A DNA stretch of 64,000 bases from JANXLO01 sp038231295 (GTDB taxonomy: Bacteria; Armatimonadota; Chthonomonadetes; Chthonomonadales; Chthonomonadaceae). The translations under genes and the position numbers were made by a program. Where the stretch lies: assembly GCA_038231295.1 (NCBI GenBank), contig JBBRLP010000010.1:1-64000 (forward strand), written 5' to 3'. This document shows positions 49,792 through 58,811 of the stretch, in pieces. How positions within the stretch are numbered: the stretch's first letter is position 1; each line of letters opens with the position of its first letter. The notes beneath the pieces are model-generated. The model was not told where the DNA came from and searched no databases. It worked only from the letters and a program-made list of their open reading frames with translations.

Positions 49792-51183
49792 ATGGAGTGG
49801 ATTATTCTGGCAGGAGGCGTCGCCGCCGTCCTGATCTTGACCGCCGTGATTGTCACGACCTTTCTTCGCAGCGTGGACGCGGGGCAGATACTGCTCGCGG
49901 GGCGCGGCGGCAAACTCAAAATCTACCGGGGGCCGTGCAAGGCGCTCGTCATTCCCGTCATCACGCAGATACGCCTCATCCCGGCCCAGGCTATCAACGT
50001 GGACATCGAGATCACCGATCAGACGGCAGACGTGGACACCAACGGACGGCCTGCCCCGGTCAAGGTGACCGTCAAGGCGTCCGCTATCGTCAGCGTCGGC
50101 GAGAACGATGCGATGGTCAACACCGCCGGTAACAAGTTCTTCTCGAAACCGCCGATGGACCAGTTGCAGACCCTGACGGACGTGCTTTCGTCCGCCGGTC
50201 GCCGCGCCATCAACCTGCTCAAGCACGACCAGCTTTTCAACGCCCGTACCACCAACCCCGCGCAGCCACAGGCGCCCGGCAACGCCCTCGCCATTCCCAG
50301 TGTTCCCGGCGTCCACGGCGCACTTGCGGTGCAGACCGACGACGATGAACTCGCGGTCATCATCAAAGACGCCTGTTCGCGGGAACTGCTTGACCTGGGA
50401 CTGACCTTCAACAGTCTCAACATCAAGGCCGTTCTGAGCGAGGTCGCTGAGGCCCGCCGCCGTGAGTCCGCCGCCCGCGCCAAAGCCAGCGCAGATGTCG
50501 TGCAGGCGCAGGAAGAGCAGCGGGCGCGAATCGCCCAGCTCGAAGCCGCGCAGAAGATCAACGATCAGGAGAAGAATCTGAATATGCAGATTGCCTCCAA
50601 CGGCGCATCCATCGCCCGCGCCGAGGCCGAGAAGCAGTCGGCTGTCCGCCAGCAGCGCGAGGCGGAACTGTCGGCAAATCAGATCACGCAAGCCCGTGCC
50701 GATGCCGAGCAGAACGTCATTCAGCAGGAGGCCGAAGGCCGCGCCCAGGCTGCCCGCATCATCGCTATCGCCGAAGCCGAGGCGGGAGCCATCCGCATGA
50801 AGGCTCAGGCCCTGATGGAATCGGGACAGGCGTACCTCGACCTGCGGAAACTGGAACTCGCCCCGGCCCTCACCCGCGAGGTCGCCGGTGCGCTCGCCAA
50901 CGGACAGTTCGTCAACTTCGGCACCACCGGCGAGGGCGGTCACAGCGCCGCCTCCGCAGGCTCCGATGATGTGATGCGCGTCGTGCAGACCCTGATGGCC
51001 GCGCAGGTCGTTGGCAACGCCACCAACGGCAGCGGAGACAATAGCCGCAAACCCTATATCCGCAAGGACAACAGCGACCTGCTGAGCGCGGCGAACGTTG
51101 AGCCGGATGCCGCGCTCGTCCGCGCCCAGGCGAGCAATCCCCAGGTTCCCCCGATCCCGCAGCGCCCGCAGGTGCGGAAGTAA
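49792..51183 (+). CDS. Flotillin-like SPFH-domain protein
   Basis: A 463-residue membrane-bound scaffold. One N-terminal membrane helix (IILAGGVAAVLILTAVIV), an SPFH domain (LVIPVITQIRLIPAQAINVDI to ISVGE-like SAIVSVGENDAMV), and a long coiled-coil flotillin region rich in Ala, Glu and Gln (EARRRESAARAKASADVVQ, EKQSAVRQQREAELS). CAGGAG lies nine bases before the ATG at 49792; the frame start at 49738 is too far upstream. With the preceding NfeD gene (89 bases) it forms a lipid-microdomain pair. Confidence 0.88.
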   Translation: MEWIILAGGVAAVLILTAVIVTTFLRSVDAGQILLAGRGGKLKIYRGPCKALVIPVITQIRLIPAQAINVDIEITDQTADVDTNGRPAPVKVTVKASAIVSVGENDAMVNTAGNKFFSKPPMDQLQTLTDVLSSAGRRAINLLKHDQLFNARTTNPAQPQAPGNALAIPSVPGVHGALAVQTDDDELAVIIKDACSRELLDLGLTFNSLNIKAVLSEVAEARRRESAARAKASADVVQAQEEQRARIAQLEAAQKINDQEKNLNMQIASNGASIARAEAEKQSAVRQQREAELSANQITQARADAEQNVIQQEAEGRAQAARIIAIAEAEAGAIRMKAQALMESGQAYLDLRKLELAPALTREVAGALANGQFVNFGTTGEGGHSAASAGSDDVMRVVQTLMAAQVVGNATNGSGDNSRKPYIRKDNSDLLSAANVEPDAALVRAQASNPQVPPIPQRPQVRK

Positions 51184-51369
51184 GTCCGGGGCGTCGCCGT
51201 GCGAAAGTTTACCTCCTGCCCGTTTGAGCAGGAGGTAAAACTGTTCCTCCGGGCGATGTGCGAAGGCACGGGTCGGGTGTATCCTGTAGTCCATAGCCGC
51301 CATAGTCTGCATGGAAACGTGCAGGACGGGAAATGCGGCGCAAAAAGGACAACAGGGAGTAACAAAGCA

Positions 51370-52287
51370 ATGACAGAACAGACAACCAACAGCCTGCTCC
51401 AGAGTCTCTCCACCGAACTGGCAGGCCTCGTCGAGCGGGTGTCTCCGAGCGTCGTGCGTGTGGACGACGGAACGCGGCTGACTGCGACCGGGACCCTCTG
51501 GTCGGCGGACGGCGTAGTGGTGACGACCTCGCACGGCGTCGAGCGCGACGACGACCTCGCGATAGAACTGGCGGACGGCTCCCGCCACGTCGCCACGCTG
51601 ATTGGCCGCGACCACGACACCGACCTGGCGATACTGAAAGTGGACGCGACGGGGCTTGCGGCGATTGAACTCGCGGAGGCGCAGGACGCGAAGGCCGGGC
51701 AGTTCGCCCTTGCGCTGGGACGGCCCGGAACGCACGGCCTCGAAGTGACGCTCGGCCTGCTGAACGCCCGCATCGAGACACAGAGCGGCGGCGCGGCGGA
51801 ATATCTGCTGCACACCGACGCGACCTTCTACCCCGGTTTCTCCGGCGGCCCTCTGGTGGATATGCGCGGCAGGCTGATCGGGCTGTGCAATCTCGGCTAT
51901 GGCCGGGGCCGCAGTGTCGCGCTCGGAACGCCAACCGTTGCCCATGTGGCGGAAGCGATACTGGCGCGAGGGCGGGTGCAGCGCGGCTACCTCGGCATTC
52001 GGACGCAGGGCGTCGTGCTGCCGGAGAGCGTCCGTCAGCGCCTGCGCCTATCGCAGGCCCATGCGCTGATTCTGGTCGGAATCGAAGAGGGTGGCCCCGC
52101 CGATACGGGTAACCTGATGCTTGGCGACACCCTGCTCGGCCTAGACGAGCGCACCGTCGCGGATGTCAGCGATCTGCGCCGTTACCTGCGTTCTCAGCCC
52201 GCAGGCCGACAGGTGCGCGTTCAGGTGCTGCGGGGCGGCAATGTGGAGCAGATAACGGTCACGCTTGGCGCGGAACCGACCGAATAG
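51370..52287 (+). CDS. HtrA-like trypsin-type serine protease with PDZ domain
   Basis: A 305-residue protease. The catalytic triad is visible: His in VVTTSHGVE, Asp in HDTDLAILKV and Ser in FYPGFSGGPLV. A single PDZ domain follows (YLGIRTQGVVLPESV, GLDERTVADVSDLRRYL). Unlike most HtrA/DegP proteins it has no signal peptide or membrane anchor after the chosen ATG at 51370 (GGGAG upstream); the longer frame from 51199 does not supply one either. A cytoplasmic place is thus implied, unless the start is wrong. It is followed at 14 bases by a response regulator. Confidence 0.85.
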   Translation: MTEQTTNSLLQSLSTELAGLVERVSPSVVRVDDGTRLTATGTLWSADGVVVTTSHGVERDDDLAIELADGSRHVATLIGRDHDTDLAILKVDATGLAAIELAEAQDAKAGQFALALGRPGTHGLEVTLGLLNARIETQSGGAAEYLLHTDATFYPGFSGGPLVDMRGRLIGLCNLGYGRGRSVALGTPTVAHVAEAILARGRVQRGYLGIRTQGVVLPESVRQRLRLSQAHALILVGIEEGGPADTGNLMLGDTLLGLDERTVADVSDLRRYLRSQPAGRQVRVQVLRGGNVEQITVTLGAEPTE

Positions 52288-52301
52288 AGAGCAGGAGAGA
52301 C

Positions 52302-52940
52302 GTGGACGTGATTGACGTTCTGATTGTGGCTCCCTACTCCTCGGTGCGGGCCGGGCTGCGAACGCTGCTGGCGGAAGCGGAAGACTGCCGGGTGGTGGGA
52401 GAGGTAGGCGGCAGTGGCGACCTGCTGCGGGCGCTCTCGGAGTCTCGCCCGGCGGTCGTGCTGTGCGACTACCTCCCTACCGACGGCCCGGAGATTCTGA
52501 CAGCGGTGGCGGAGAATGGGGCCGCTCTGGTGGTTCTGGGCGATGGCGAGGCGGGCTACCGGGAACTGGCAGGCAGCGACCTCTCCGGCTGGGCCTACCT
52601 GCGAAAAGAGGCGGACGGCGACGAGATCGCCGGGGCCGTGCGGGCCGTCTCCGCCGGACTGGTGGTTCTCGACCGGCTTCTGGCTCCCTCGTTCTGTCCG
52701 CCGCTGCCGTTCGCCCCACCGCAGGAGAGCCTCCTGCCCGACGAGACTCTGACGCCCCGCGAACGGGAAGTGATTCAGCTAATGGCGCAGGGCTTGCCCA
52801 ACAAGAACATCGCGGCCCGACTCTCCATCAGCCTGCACACCGTGAAGTTCCATGTCGCGTCTATTCTGGCAAAACTCAGCGCGAACAGCCGCACCGAAGC
52901 CGTCACACAGGGCGCACGGCGCGGCCTGGTCACTCTCTGA
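52302..52940 (+). CDS. LuxR/NarL-type response regulator with atypical receiver
   Basis: A 212-residue protein. The C-terminal HTH is intact and typical (LTPREREVIQLMAQGLPNKNIA, LSISLHTVKFHVASILAKL). The receiver domain is degraded: the acid pair that binds magnesium is replaced by Ala-Pro in VLIVAPYSS, while an aspartate remains in VVLCDYLPTDG. Phosphorylation may be weak or absent. Starts at a GTG preceded by AGGAGAG. It lies between the HtrA-like and GT2 genes with gaps of 14 and 22 bases, so these form one unit. Targets unknown. Confidence 0.85.
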   Translation: MDVIDVLIVAPYSSVRAGLRTLLAEAEDCRVVGEVGGSGDLLRALSESRPAVVLCDYLPTDGPEILTAVAENGAALVVLGDGEAGYRELAGSDLSGWAYLRKEADGDEIAGAVRAVSAGLVVLDRLLAPSFCPPLPFAPPQESLLPDETLTPREREVIQLMAQGLPNKNIAARLSISLHTVKFHVASILAKLSANSRTEAVTQGARRGLVTL

Positions 52941-52962
52941 ACAAAGGCGAGAAACGAACGCT

Positions 52963-54276
52963 ATGATTGTCGCCTGTACGGTTTTTGTCGCGGGAATTGG
53001 CCTGCTGGTGATGGGCAGCATCGGCTATCTGCTGATACTGCTTTGCGCGGCCGCTCTTGCCCACCAGTCCACCCGGCGACGGAAGCAGTCCACTCCGCAG
53101 GAGATTGCGCCGCCTGCCCTTCGCCTCGTTGTTCTCGTTCCTGCCCATAATGAGGAGATTGTGCTGGCGGCGACCCTGGAGAGTCTGGCGGTTCAGGACT
53201 ATCCCGCCGCGCTGCGGGAGGTCGTAGTCGTCGCGGATAACTGCACAGATAATACAGCGCAGATCGCGAAGGGCTATGGCGTGACCGTGCTGGAACGCTC
53301 GGATTTCGTGAAGCGCGGCAAAGGCTATGCCCTCGAATGGGCTATCGCGCCGCTCATGGCCCGCCCGGAACCGCCGGATGCCGTCCTCATAGTGGACGCG
53401 GATACCTCGGCGGCTCCCGATTTTGTGAGCGTCCTGGCAGCTAGGCTTGCCGCCTGCAACGATTCCAACGGCTGCGCTCTTCAGGGGCGCTACGGCGTCC
53501 TGAACAGTGGCGCGGGATGGCGAGCGACGCTCATGGCTGCCGCGTTTGATCTCATCAACCATGTTCGTCCGCTGGGCAGTGACCGGCTGGGCCTGAGTGT
53601 CACCCTCAAAGGCAACGGGATGGCCTTCACGCGAGAAACCCTGCAAGCCGTCCGCTGGCAGGGCGACAGCCTGACGGAAGACCTGGACTATAGTCTCGCG
53701 CTGATGCGGCAGGGGATTCATGTGCGATACGTCCCGGAAGCCCGTGTGCTGGCGCAGATGCCCGTTACCGTAGGGCAGGCGGCCTCGCAACGCGCCCGCT
53801 GGGAAGGCGGTCGTTATCGCCTGCTGCGCGAACGCGCCCTGCCGCTGCTCTTCGAGGGACTGCGGCGGCCTCGTCTCGTCCTGCTAGATGCCGCGCTGGG
53901 GCTGCTGATTCCGCCGCTCGCGGAACTGACGGCGCTGCTGATTCTCTGGGGCGGATTGATCCTCCTCGGCTCCCTGCGTCATCTCCTCCTTGGTCCTGTC
54001 GTCTTTACCTCGCTGTTCGCCCTGTCCGCGCTCGGCTTTCTGGGCTATGTCTTCGGGGGCCTCTGGATTGCCGGAGCGCGGCGCGATGTCTATGCCGCTC
54101 TGTTCCGAGCGCCCCTGTATATCGTCTGGAAATTTGCCCTCTACGCGAAGGGCCTCCTGCGGCGAAAAGACGCTTCCTCCCATCCGCCCGAATGGATTCG
54201 GACAGAGCGAGAGCCTCTCGGAACGCCGCCTGTCGACCCGCCCCGTAATCCCACCCCGGATAAAACCGTTCGGTAA
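52963..54276 (+). CDS. GT2-family glycosyltransferase (membrane, processive type)
   Basis: A 437-residue membrane protein. An N-terminal helix pair (TVFVAGIGLLVMGSIGYLLI) precedes a GT-A domain: VLVPAHNEEIVLAATLESL, VVVADNCTDNT, the DxD in LIVDADTS, the base in LTEDLDYSL, and QRARWEGGR, the Q/RxxRW motif of processive enzymes such as cellulose or hyaluronan synthases. Three or more helices follow. It probably builds an extracellular polysaccharide. The ATG at 52963 has AAAGG upstream. Confidence 0.88.
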   Translation: MIVACTVFVAGIGLLVMGSIGYLLILLCAAALAHQSTRRRKQSTPQEIAPPALRLVVLVPAHNEEIVLAATLESLAVQDYPAALREVVVVADNCTDNTAQIAKGYGVTVLERSDFVKRGKGYALEWAIAPLMARPEPPDAVLIVDADTSAAPDFVSVLAARLAACNDSNGCALQGRYGVLNSGAGWRATLMAAAFDLINHVRPLGSDRLGLSVTLKGNGMAFTRETLQAVRWQGDSLTEDLDYSLALMRQGIHVRYVPEARVLAQMPVTVGQAASQRARWEGGRYRLLRERALPLLFEGLRRPRLVLLDAALGLLIPPLAELTALLILWGGLILLGSLRHLLLGPVVFTSLFALSALGFLGYVFGGLWIAGARRDVYAALFRAPLYIVWKFALYAKGLLRRKDASSHPPEWIRTEREPLGTPPVDPPRNPTPDKTVR

Positions 54277-54317
54277 CTGATCTGACACAGGCGAACTTTT
54301 CCGTCCTGTAAGGCTTC

Positions 54318-54547
54318 GGCGGAGTGAACTCCTCCGCTGCATGGCCTTCGGCCAAACGTCCTGCGGACGTATCCCTCTACTGTAAGGATTGTGAAGTGAG
54401 AAGCAGCGACACGCGAACGCATTGACGATTTGCTGCTCGACCCTGCGCCCTCATGTTTGTGAAGTGAGAAGGCAGGCCCTGTCAGCACGAACGTTTCCGA
54501 AGGAAACTCGGCCGCAGGCCATACAGCAGAGGACTTTAGTCCGCTGG
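54318..54547. repeat. Composite hairpin repeat: two inverted modules
   Basis: A module at 54318-54370 (palindrome GGAGTGAACTCC, then GGCCTTCGGCC) is followed by a reverse-facing one at 54475-54547 (ACGTTTCCGAAGGAAACT, then CAGAGGACTTTAGTCCGC), which nearly matches 62682-62753. Between them a 15-base direct repeat TTGTGAAGTGAGAAG occurs at 54389-54403 and 54457-54471. The end of the second module lies next to the ribosome site of the following gene. The whole gap 54277-54566 holds no gene. Confidence 0.6.
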
Positions 54548-54566
54548 CGAAGCAGGAGACCCGGCC

Positions 54567-55676
54567 ATGCCGTTTGCAGCAGACGCGCCGCTGAGACTGG
54601 GATTTGCCCTGGAATACTCGCTCGGCCACGCCACCCATGCCCAGAATCTGAAACGCGCTCTGACGCAGCGTTCGGACATCCTGCCGACGTATGTGGACCT
54701 GCCCTTTCACAATATGCCCGGTGCATGGGCGAAACTGCCGGGCATACGCTCCAACTGGTCGCTGCGGGCCTCTCTCGGCGCGTTTCTGGCCCTGCGTAGC
54801 CAGGTCAAAAACCTCGATGCGCTGTTCTTTCATACGCAGGTCACTTCGCTGTTCTCGACCGGACTGATGCGCCGTCTGCCCTCGGTGATTTCGCTGGATG
54901 CGACGCCCCTTCAGTTCGATGCCTTCGGAAAGTTTTACGGACACACAGTCAGTTCTCACTCTCAGCTAGAAGCTCTCAAAAAGCGGCTGAACAGGCGGGC
55001 ATTCACCGCAGCACAGCACCTGATCGCCTGGTCGCAGTGGACGAAAGACTCGCTGGTGACCGATTATGGAGTGCCTGCGGAGAAAATCACGGTTCTGCCG
55101 CCGGGGATAGATACGGCCTTATGGCGCTTCGACCGCGAAGAAGCCTGCCCGCAGGAGCCACTGCATATTCTCTTTGTGGGCGAGGATTTTCACCGCAAGG
55201 GCGGGGATTTGCTCATAGACGCTTTTCGACGGCTCTCGCCTTCCCTTGCTGCGGTACTGCATCTGGTCACGAACTCCCCGGCGGCGCAGTCGGAACCACC
55301 CGGAATCTGCGTCTATCGCAACCTGTCCGCCAACTCGGAGGCGCTCTTGCGGCTTTTCCGGCTGGCTCATCTTTTCGTCCTCCCGACCCGTGCCGACTGT
55401 CTGCCACTGGCAGTCATGGAGGCGATGGCCGCCGGACTGCCCGTCATCACAACCAGCGTGGGCGCTCTGCCGGAAGCAGTGACTGATGGCGAAACAGGTC
55501 GCATCGTGCCGCCGGACGACGTGACGGCGTTAAGCGCGGCGATGGAGCAACTGGCGGCGAACCCGGTCATGCGTCTACAGATGGGCCTCCGCGCTCGCGA
55601 AATCGCCCGCGAACGCTTCGATGCGGCCACGAACTATGGACGGCTGGTGGAGCTGCTGGCGGGGCTTGCGCGGTAA
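54567..55676 (+). CDS. GT4-family glycosyltransferase (first of two)
   Basis: A 369-residue soluble GT-B enzyme. The C-terminal donor half shows VLPPGIDTALW, PLHILFVGEDFHRKGGDLLIDAF, and the EX7E-type motif in TRADCLPLAVMEAMAAGLP, followed by GETGRIVPPDD. The N-terminal acceptor half has GFALEYSLGHATHAQNLKRAL. AGGAG lies nine bases before the ATG, at the edge of the repeat element. The sugar and acceptor are unknown; the cluster suggests exopolysaccharide or glycolipid synthesis. Confidence 0.88.
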   Translation: MPFAADAPLRLGFALEYSLGHATHAQNLKRALTQRSDILPTYVDLPFHNMPGAWAKLPGIRSNWSLRASLGAFLALRSQVKNLDALFFHTQVTSLFSTGLMRRLPSVISLDATPLQFDAFGKFYGHTVSSHSQLEALKKRLNRRAFTAAQHLIAWSQWTKDSLVTDYGVPAEKITVLPPGIDTALWRFDREEACPQEPLHILFVGEDFHRKGGDLLIDAFRRLSPSLAAVLHLVTNSPAAQSEPPGICVYRNLSANSEALLRLFRLAHLFVLPTRADCLPLAVMEAMAAGLPVITTSVGALPEAVTDGETGRIVPPDDVTALSAAMEQLAANPVMRLQMGLRAREIARERFDAATNYGRLVELLAGLAR

Positions 55677-55749
55677 ACGGTGGTTCGCGATACGAGGCGT
55701 TCAGGACGGACTACAGAAGGCCATCAGGCATTTTGAAGGAATGGAAACG

Positions 55750-56832
55750 ATGCGGACTCTCCTGCTGATTCCCGGCAGAGTGAAAACAGAACTGGCAGAG
55801 GCCATTTCGGCGGACCTTCATCCGCACATGGACTACGATGCTCTTGCCGACAGCCTCAGAAGGGAGGCAGGGGCGCAGGCAGACGTGCTGGACTACGCCG
55901 CCGTAGCGCAGGAGGGGCATCCCCTGGTGCGCCTGATTCGCGCCCTGGCAGGCCGGGACGCAGCGCTCGCGATGCTCGGTTTTTTGCGCCGCCGCCGGTA
56001 TGATGCGCTGTTCACCAATGGGGAAAATGTGGGGATACCGCTGGCCCTGTTGCTCAAAATGGTGCGCCATCGTCCCGGTCATGTCACGATTGGTCACCGT
56101 CTCTCCGCAGGCAAGAAGCGGCTGTTTTTCACCCTCCTGCGGGCGGACCGCCAGATGGACACGATTTTCGTCTACGCGCAGACACAGCGAGACTACGGGC
56201 AGGTTCGTCTCGGAATCAAGCAGGAGAAACTCTGCCTGATTCGCTTTCATGCAGACCAGCGTTTCTTTCGGCCTCTGCCCGAAATCGCCGTCGCGCCGAA
56301 TCAACTCTGCTCGGCAGGGCTGGAGTGGCGGGACTATCCCACGCTTCTCGCCGCCGTGACCGATCTGCCGGAACTGAGCGTGAGACTGGCAGCGGCCTCT
56401 CCCTGGTCAAAGCATACCGACGAGACCGCCCACCGTGTTCTGCCTCCCCATGTGACTGCCCGCCGTTACGACTATGCGGAACTGCGGCATCTCTATGCCA
56501 GTTCCAGTTTCGTCGTCATACCGCTCTACGAAAACGATTTTCAGGCGGGCGTGACGACGCTGCTGGAGGCGATGGCGATGGGCAAAGCGGTTATCGTCAC
56601 CCGCACCACCGGCCAGAGAGATGTCGTGACGGATGGAGAGAACGGCCTGACGGTGGAACCGGGCGACGCCGCAGGACTGCGGGAGGCCATTCGGCGGCTG
56701 TATACGGACACGGAACTGCGCGAACGCCTCGGCCGGAACGCCTTGCAGTGGGCCAGAGAGAACGCCACTCTGCCCCAGTGGGTAGACCATATCCAGTCAG
56801 CCCTCGTCAAAGCCGCCTCCCGCTTCTGTTGA
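55750..56832 (+). CDS. GT4-family glycosyltransferase (second of two)
   Basis: A 360-residue GT-B protein. It starts MRTLLLIPGRVKTEL, and its C-terminal half has VVIPLYENDFQAGVTTLLEAMAMGKAVIV and GENGLTVEPGDA, the nucleotide-sugar part of GT4. The ATG at 55750 is preferred, as AAGGA lies eight bases upstream; the ATG at 55741 touches that site. It follows the first glycosyltransferase at 73 bases in the same direction. Sugar and acceptor unknown. Confidence 0.85.
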   Translation: MRTLLLIPGRVKTELAEAISADLHPHMDYDALADSLRREAGAQADVLDYAAVAQEGHPLVRLIRALAGRDAALAMLGFLRRRRYDALFTNGENVGIPLALLLKMVRHRPGHVTIGHRLSAGKKRLFFTLLRADRQMDTIFVYAQTQRDYGQVRLGIKQEKLCLIRFHADQRFFRPLPEIAVAPNQLCSAGLEWRDYPTLLAAVTDLPELSVRLAAASPWSKHTDETAHRVLPPHVTARRYDYAELRHLYASSSFVVIPLYENDFQAGVTTLLEAMAMGKAVIVTRTTGQRDVVTDGENGLTVEPGDAAGLREAIRRLYTDTELRERLGRNALQWARENATLPQWVDHIQSALVKAASRFC

Positions 56833-56892
56833 AAGCGGGCGCGGAAGCGTCTGTCCCTGCTTCCCCGGCAGTCCCATCTCCGTCTTGCTTTC

Positions 56893-57924
56893 CTACCCCT
56901 GCATGACGTGCGCGACCAGTTCATTGAGAGGCACTGTTGCCAGGGCAATCGCAGTGTCGCAGACGCCATAGTAGAGATAGAGCAGGCCGTCTTTGACGAT
57001 GTTCCCGGTCGGGAAGATGACATCGGGAATGTAGAGGCCGAACCGCTCGTAGTAGGTTTCCGGCTCCATCAGGGAATGGTCAGGGCGGGCGATCACTTTT
57101 GTCGGGTCGTCGAGATCGAGCATCATCGCCCCCAGACGGTAGCGGACGTGGCGCGTGGTGCGATCCACGTTCTCCACGCCATGATAGAGAACGAGCCAGC
57201 CCTGCTCCGTGCGAATGGGCGGCGTGGCCCCGCCGATCCGGTTGTCCTCCCAGGCGAACTCCGGTTTGATGACCAGCTCCGGCTGCGTCCACTGCTCCAG
57301 GTCTTCCGAGAAACAGATCCAGATGCCGGGGTAGTCGGTGCCATACTCCGGCCCGATGAATTGCAGCGGGCGACGCAACAGGGCGAAGCGGCCATTGATC
57401 TTCTCCGGGAAGAGGATCACGTCGCGGTCGTCTATCTCTTTGGGGGTGGGCCAGCAGAGATGCCGCCAGTGAACCCGGTCGTCCGAAACGGCGATGCCGG
57501 AACGGGTCATGTTCTCTTCGGGCTTGCCGCTGAAGCCGGGGAACGTCGGCTCGGTGGATTCCGGGACGCCGACGCCGGTCGGATTGGAGTTCCAGGCATA
57601 GGGGCGAAAAGCGTAGGTCATGTAGTAGCGACCGTCTATCTTGACCACGCGGGGGTCCTGCACACTGCCAACCTCGCTCCCCGCCATCTCCGGCGTGAAG
57701 ACGGGCTGATCGGAGACGTGCGTAAAATGCACCCCGTCGTCGCTGTCGAGCATTCCGATATAACAGTGGAAGGGCCGCAGTTGTCCAGCCGTGCGCTCGT
57801 ACATATAGAAGCGCCCATCGTCATCGTACAGCACACCGGGATTGAACACGGTCGCCATGCGCCAGGGATACAGTCCCGGCACAACAATCGGGTTCTCCGG
57901 GTGTCGGGTAAATTTCAACGTCAT
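56893..57924 (-). CDS. GH130-family glycoside phosphorylase/hydrolase
   Basis: A 343-residue five-bladed propeller enzyme. GH130 signs are NPGVLYDDDGRFYMYERTAG, SVQDPRVVKIDGRYYMTYAF, ILFPEKINGRFALLRRP, WLVLYHGVE, and PDVIFPTGNIVKDGLLYLYYGVCDTAIALAT. Members split beta-mannosides, often with phosphate. The ATG overlaps the upstream NlpC/P60 gene stop by ATGA, so the two are coupled. It converges on the glycosyltransferase genes; a role in turning over a mannose-bearing glycan made by them is an inference. Confidence 0.9.
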   Translation of the reverse strand: MTLKFTRHPENPIVVPGLYPWRMATVFNPGVLYDDDGRFYMYERTAGQLRPFHCYIGMLDSDDGVHFTHVSDQPVFTPEMAGSEVGSVQDPRVVKIDGRYYMTYAFRPYAWNSNPTGVGVPESTEPTFPGFSGKPEENMTRSGIAVSDDRVHWRHLCWPTPKEIDDRDVILFPEKINGRFALLRRPLQFIGPEYGTDYPGIWICFSEDLEQWTQPELVIKPEFAWEDNRIGGATPPIRTEQGWLVLYHGVENVDRTTRHVRYRLGAMMLDLDDPTKVIARPDHSLMEPETYYERFGLYIPDVIFPTGNIVKDGLLYLYYGVCDTAIALATVPLNELVAHVMQG

Positions 57925-58811
57925 TTTTCCTCCTCACGCCAGCGCATGATTTTCATCGGCTGCTCGAACCAGGGATTTTTGGCCGCCGGAATCTGCACGG
58001 TGATGACAGCCCCGGAGATCGGATCCGCTTCGATCCAGGTGCGGTTTCCAAGATAGGCCAGGGTGTGGACGCCGCTCTGCGTTACCCCGACATCTCCCGC
58101 CTGAAGCTGACGATAGTCCAGCAGGTTAAGTGCGGGCGTCGTCATTTTCAGTTGTGTTCGGTCGCGGTAACCCGTCCCCAGTTCCTGTGCTGAACAGTCC
58201 TGCCACCAGATATGAGCAGCCTGCCGCACCAGACCAGGGTTCAGGGTTCGCAGCCCGGTACGCAGGTTGGCATCCATCCAGCCACAGCGGATTAGCCCGG
58301 AGCAGTCAATTCCTATCCCATTCTCGCCGCCCCAGATATAAGCGGTTCCCTGGAACCCCTGCAAGGACCGCACGTACTCCGCCCGCAATGAGGCGTCGTC
58401 CGGCGTTCGCCCCGGCAAAAGCACAAAACCTGCCATCACTCCTGCTCCCGCAATCAGCGCCCCTATTACGAGCCGACGCTGCCGAAAGACTACCAGAGCG
58501 GAAATCCAGAGGACGCTCAATCCACAGACCAACAGCAGGCGCGTCGTTCCTGTGCGAACGGGGTAAAAAGCGAGCAGCGCCACCGTCACCGGAACCAGCC
58601 GCAGCCAGCGGTACGGCCAGAAGGCCGCAATGGCCCCCACCCAGAATCCGGCCAATCCCAGAAGCAACAGCAGCCTCTCTCCCGGTAAAGAGAGGGGAAG
58701 AAGATAGAGCGCGGCAGTCAGGAGATTAAGCCCTATCCAGAGCCACAAGCGCGGAGAGCGGAACCGGGAAGTCGCTAAACTTTCTGTCGGTGGCACACTG
58801 TTCGTTGTCAT
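57921..58811 (-). CDS. NlpC/P60 peptidase with N-terminal membrane helices
   Basis: A 296-residue protein. Residues 20-125 hold four or so membrane segments (LWLWIGLNLLTAALYLLPL, LLLLLGLAGFWVGAIAAFW, LLLVCGLSVLWISALVVF, LVIGALIAGAGVMAGFVLL). The rest is an NlpC/P60-type fold with the cysteine in IGIDCSGLIRCGW and the histidine in SGVHTLAYLG. Such enzymes cut stem peptides in the wall; the membrane part is unusual. A frame up to 58970 exists, but its start overlaps the conserved element at 58934-58981, so the ATG at 58811 is chosen. Coupled to the GH130 gene. Confidence 0.75.
   Translation of the reverse strand: MTTNSVPPTESLATSRFRSPRLWLWIGLNLLTAALYLLPLSLPGERLLLLLGLAGFWVGAIAAFWPYRWLRLVPVTVALLAFYPVRTGTTRLLLVCGLSVLWISALVVFRQRRLVIGALIAGAGVMAGFVLLPGRTPDDASLRAEYVRSLQGFQGTAYIWGGENGIGIDCSGLIRCGWMDANLRTGLRTLNPGLVRQAAHIWWQDCSAQELGTGYRDRTQLKMTTPALNLLDYRQLQAGDVGVTQSGVHTLAYLGNRTWIEADPISGAVITVQIPAAKNPWFEQPMKIMRWREEEK

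Noticed and set aside
54277..54566. CRISPR-like repeat array
   Set aside because: The repeats are palindromic modules of unequal spacing, only two direct copies of 15 bases occur, and no cas gene is near.
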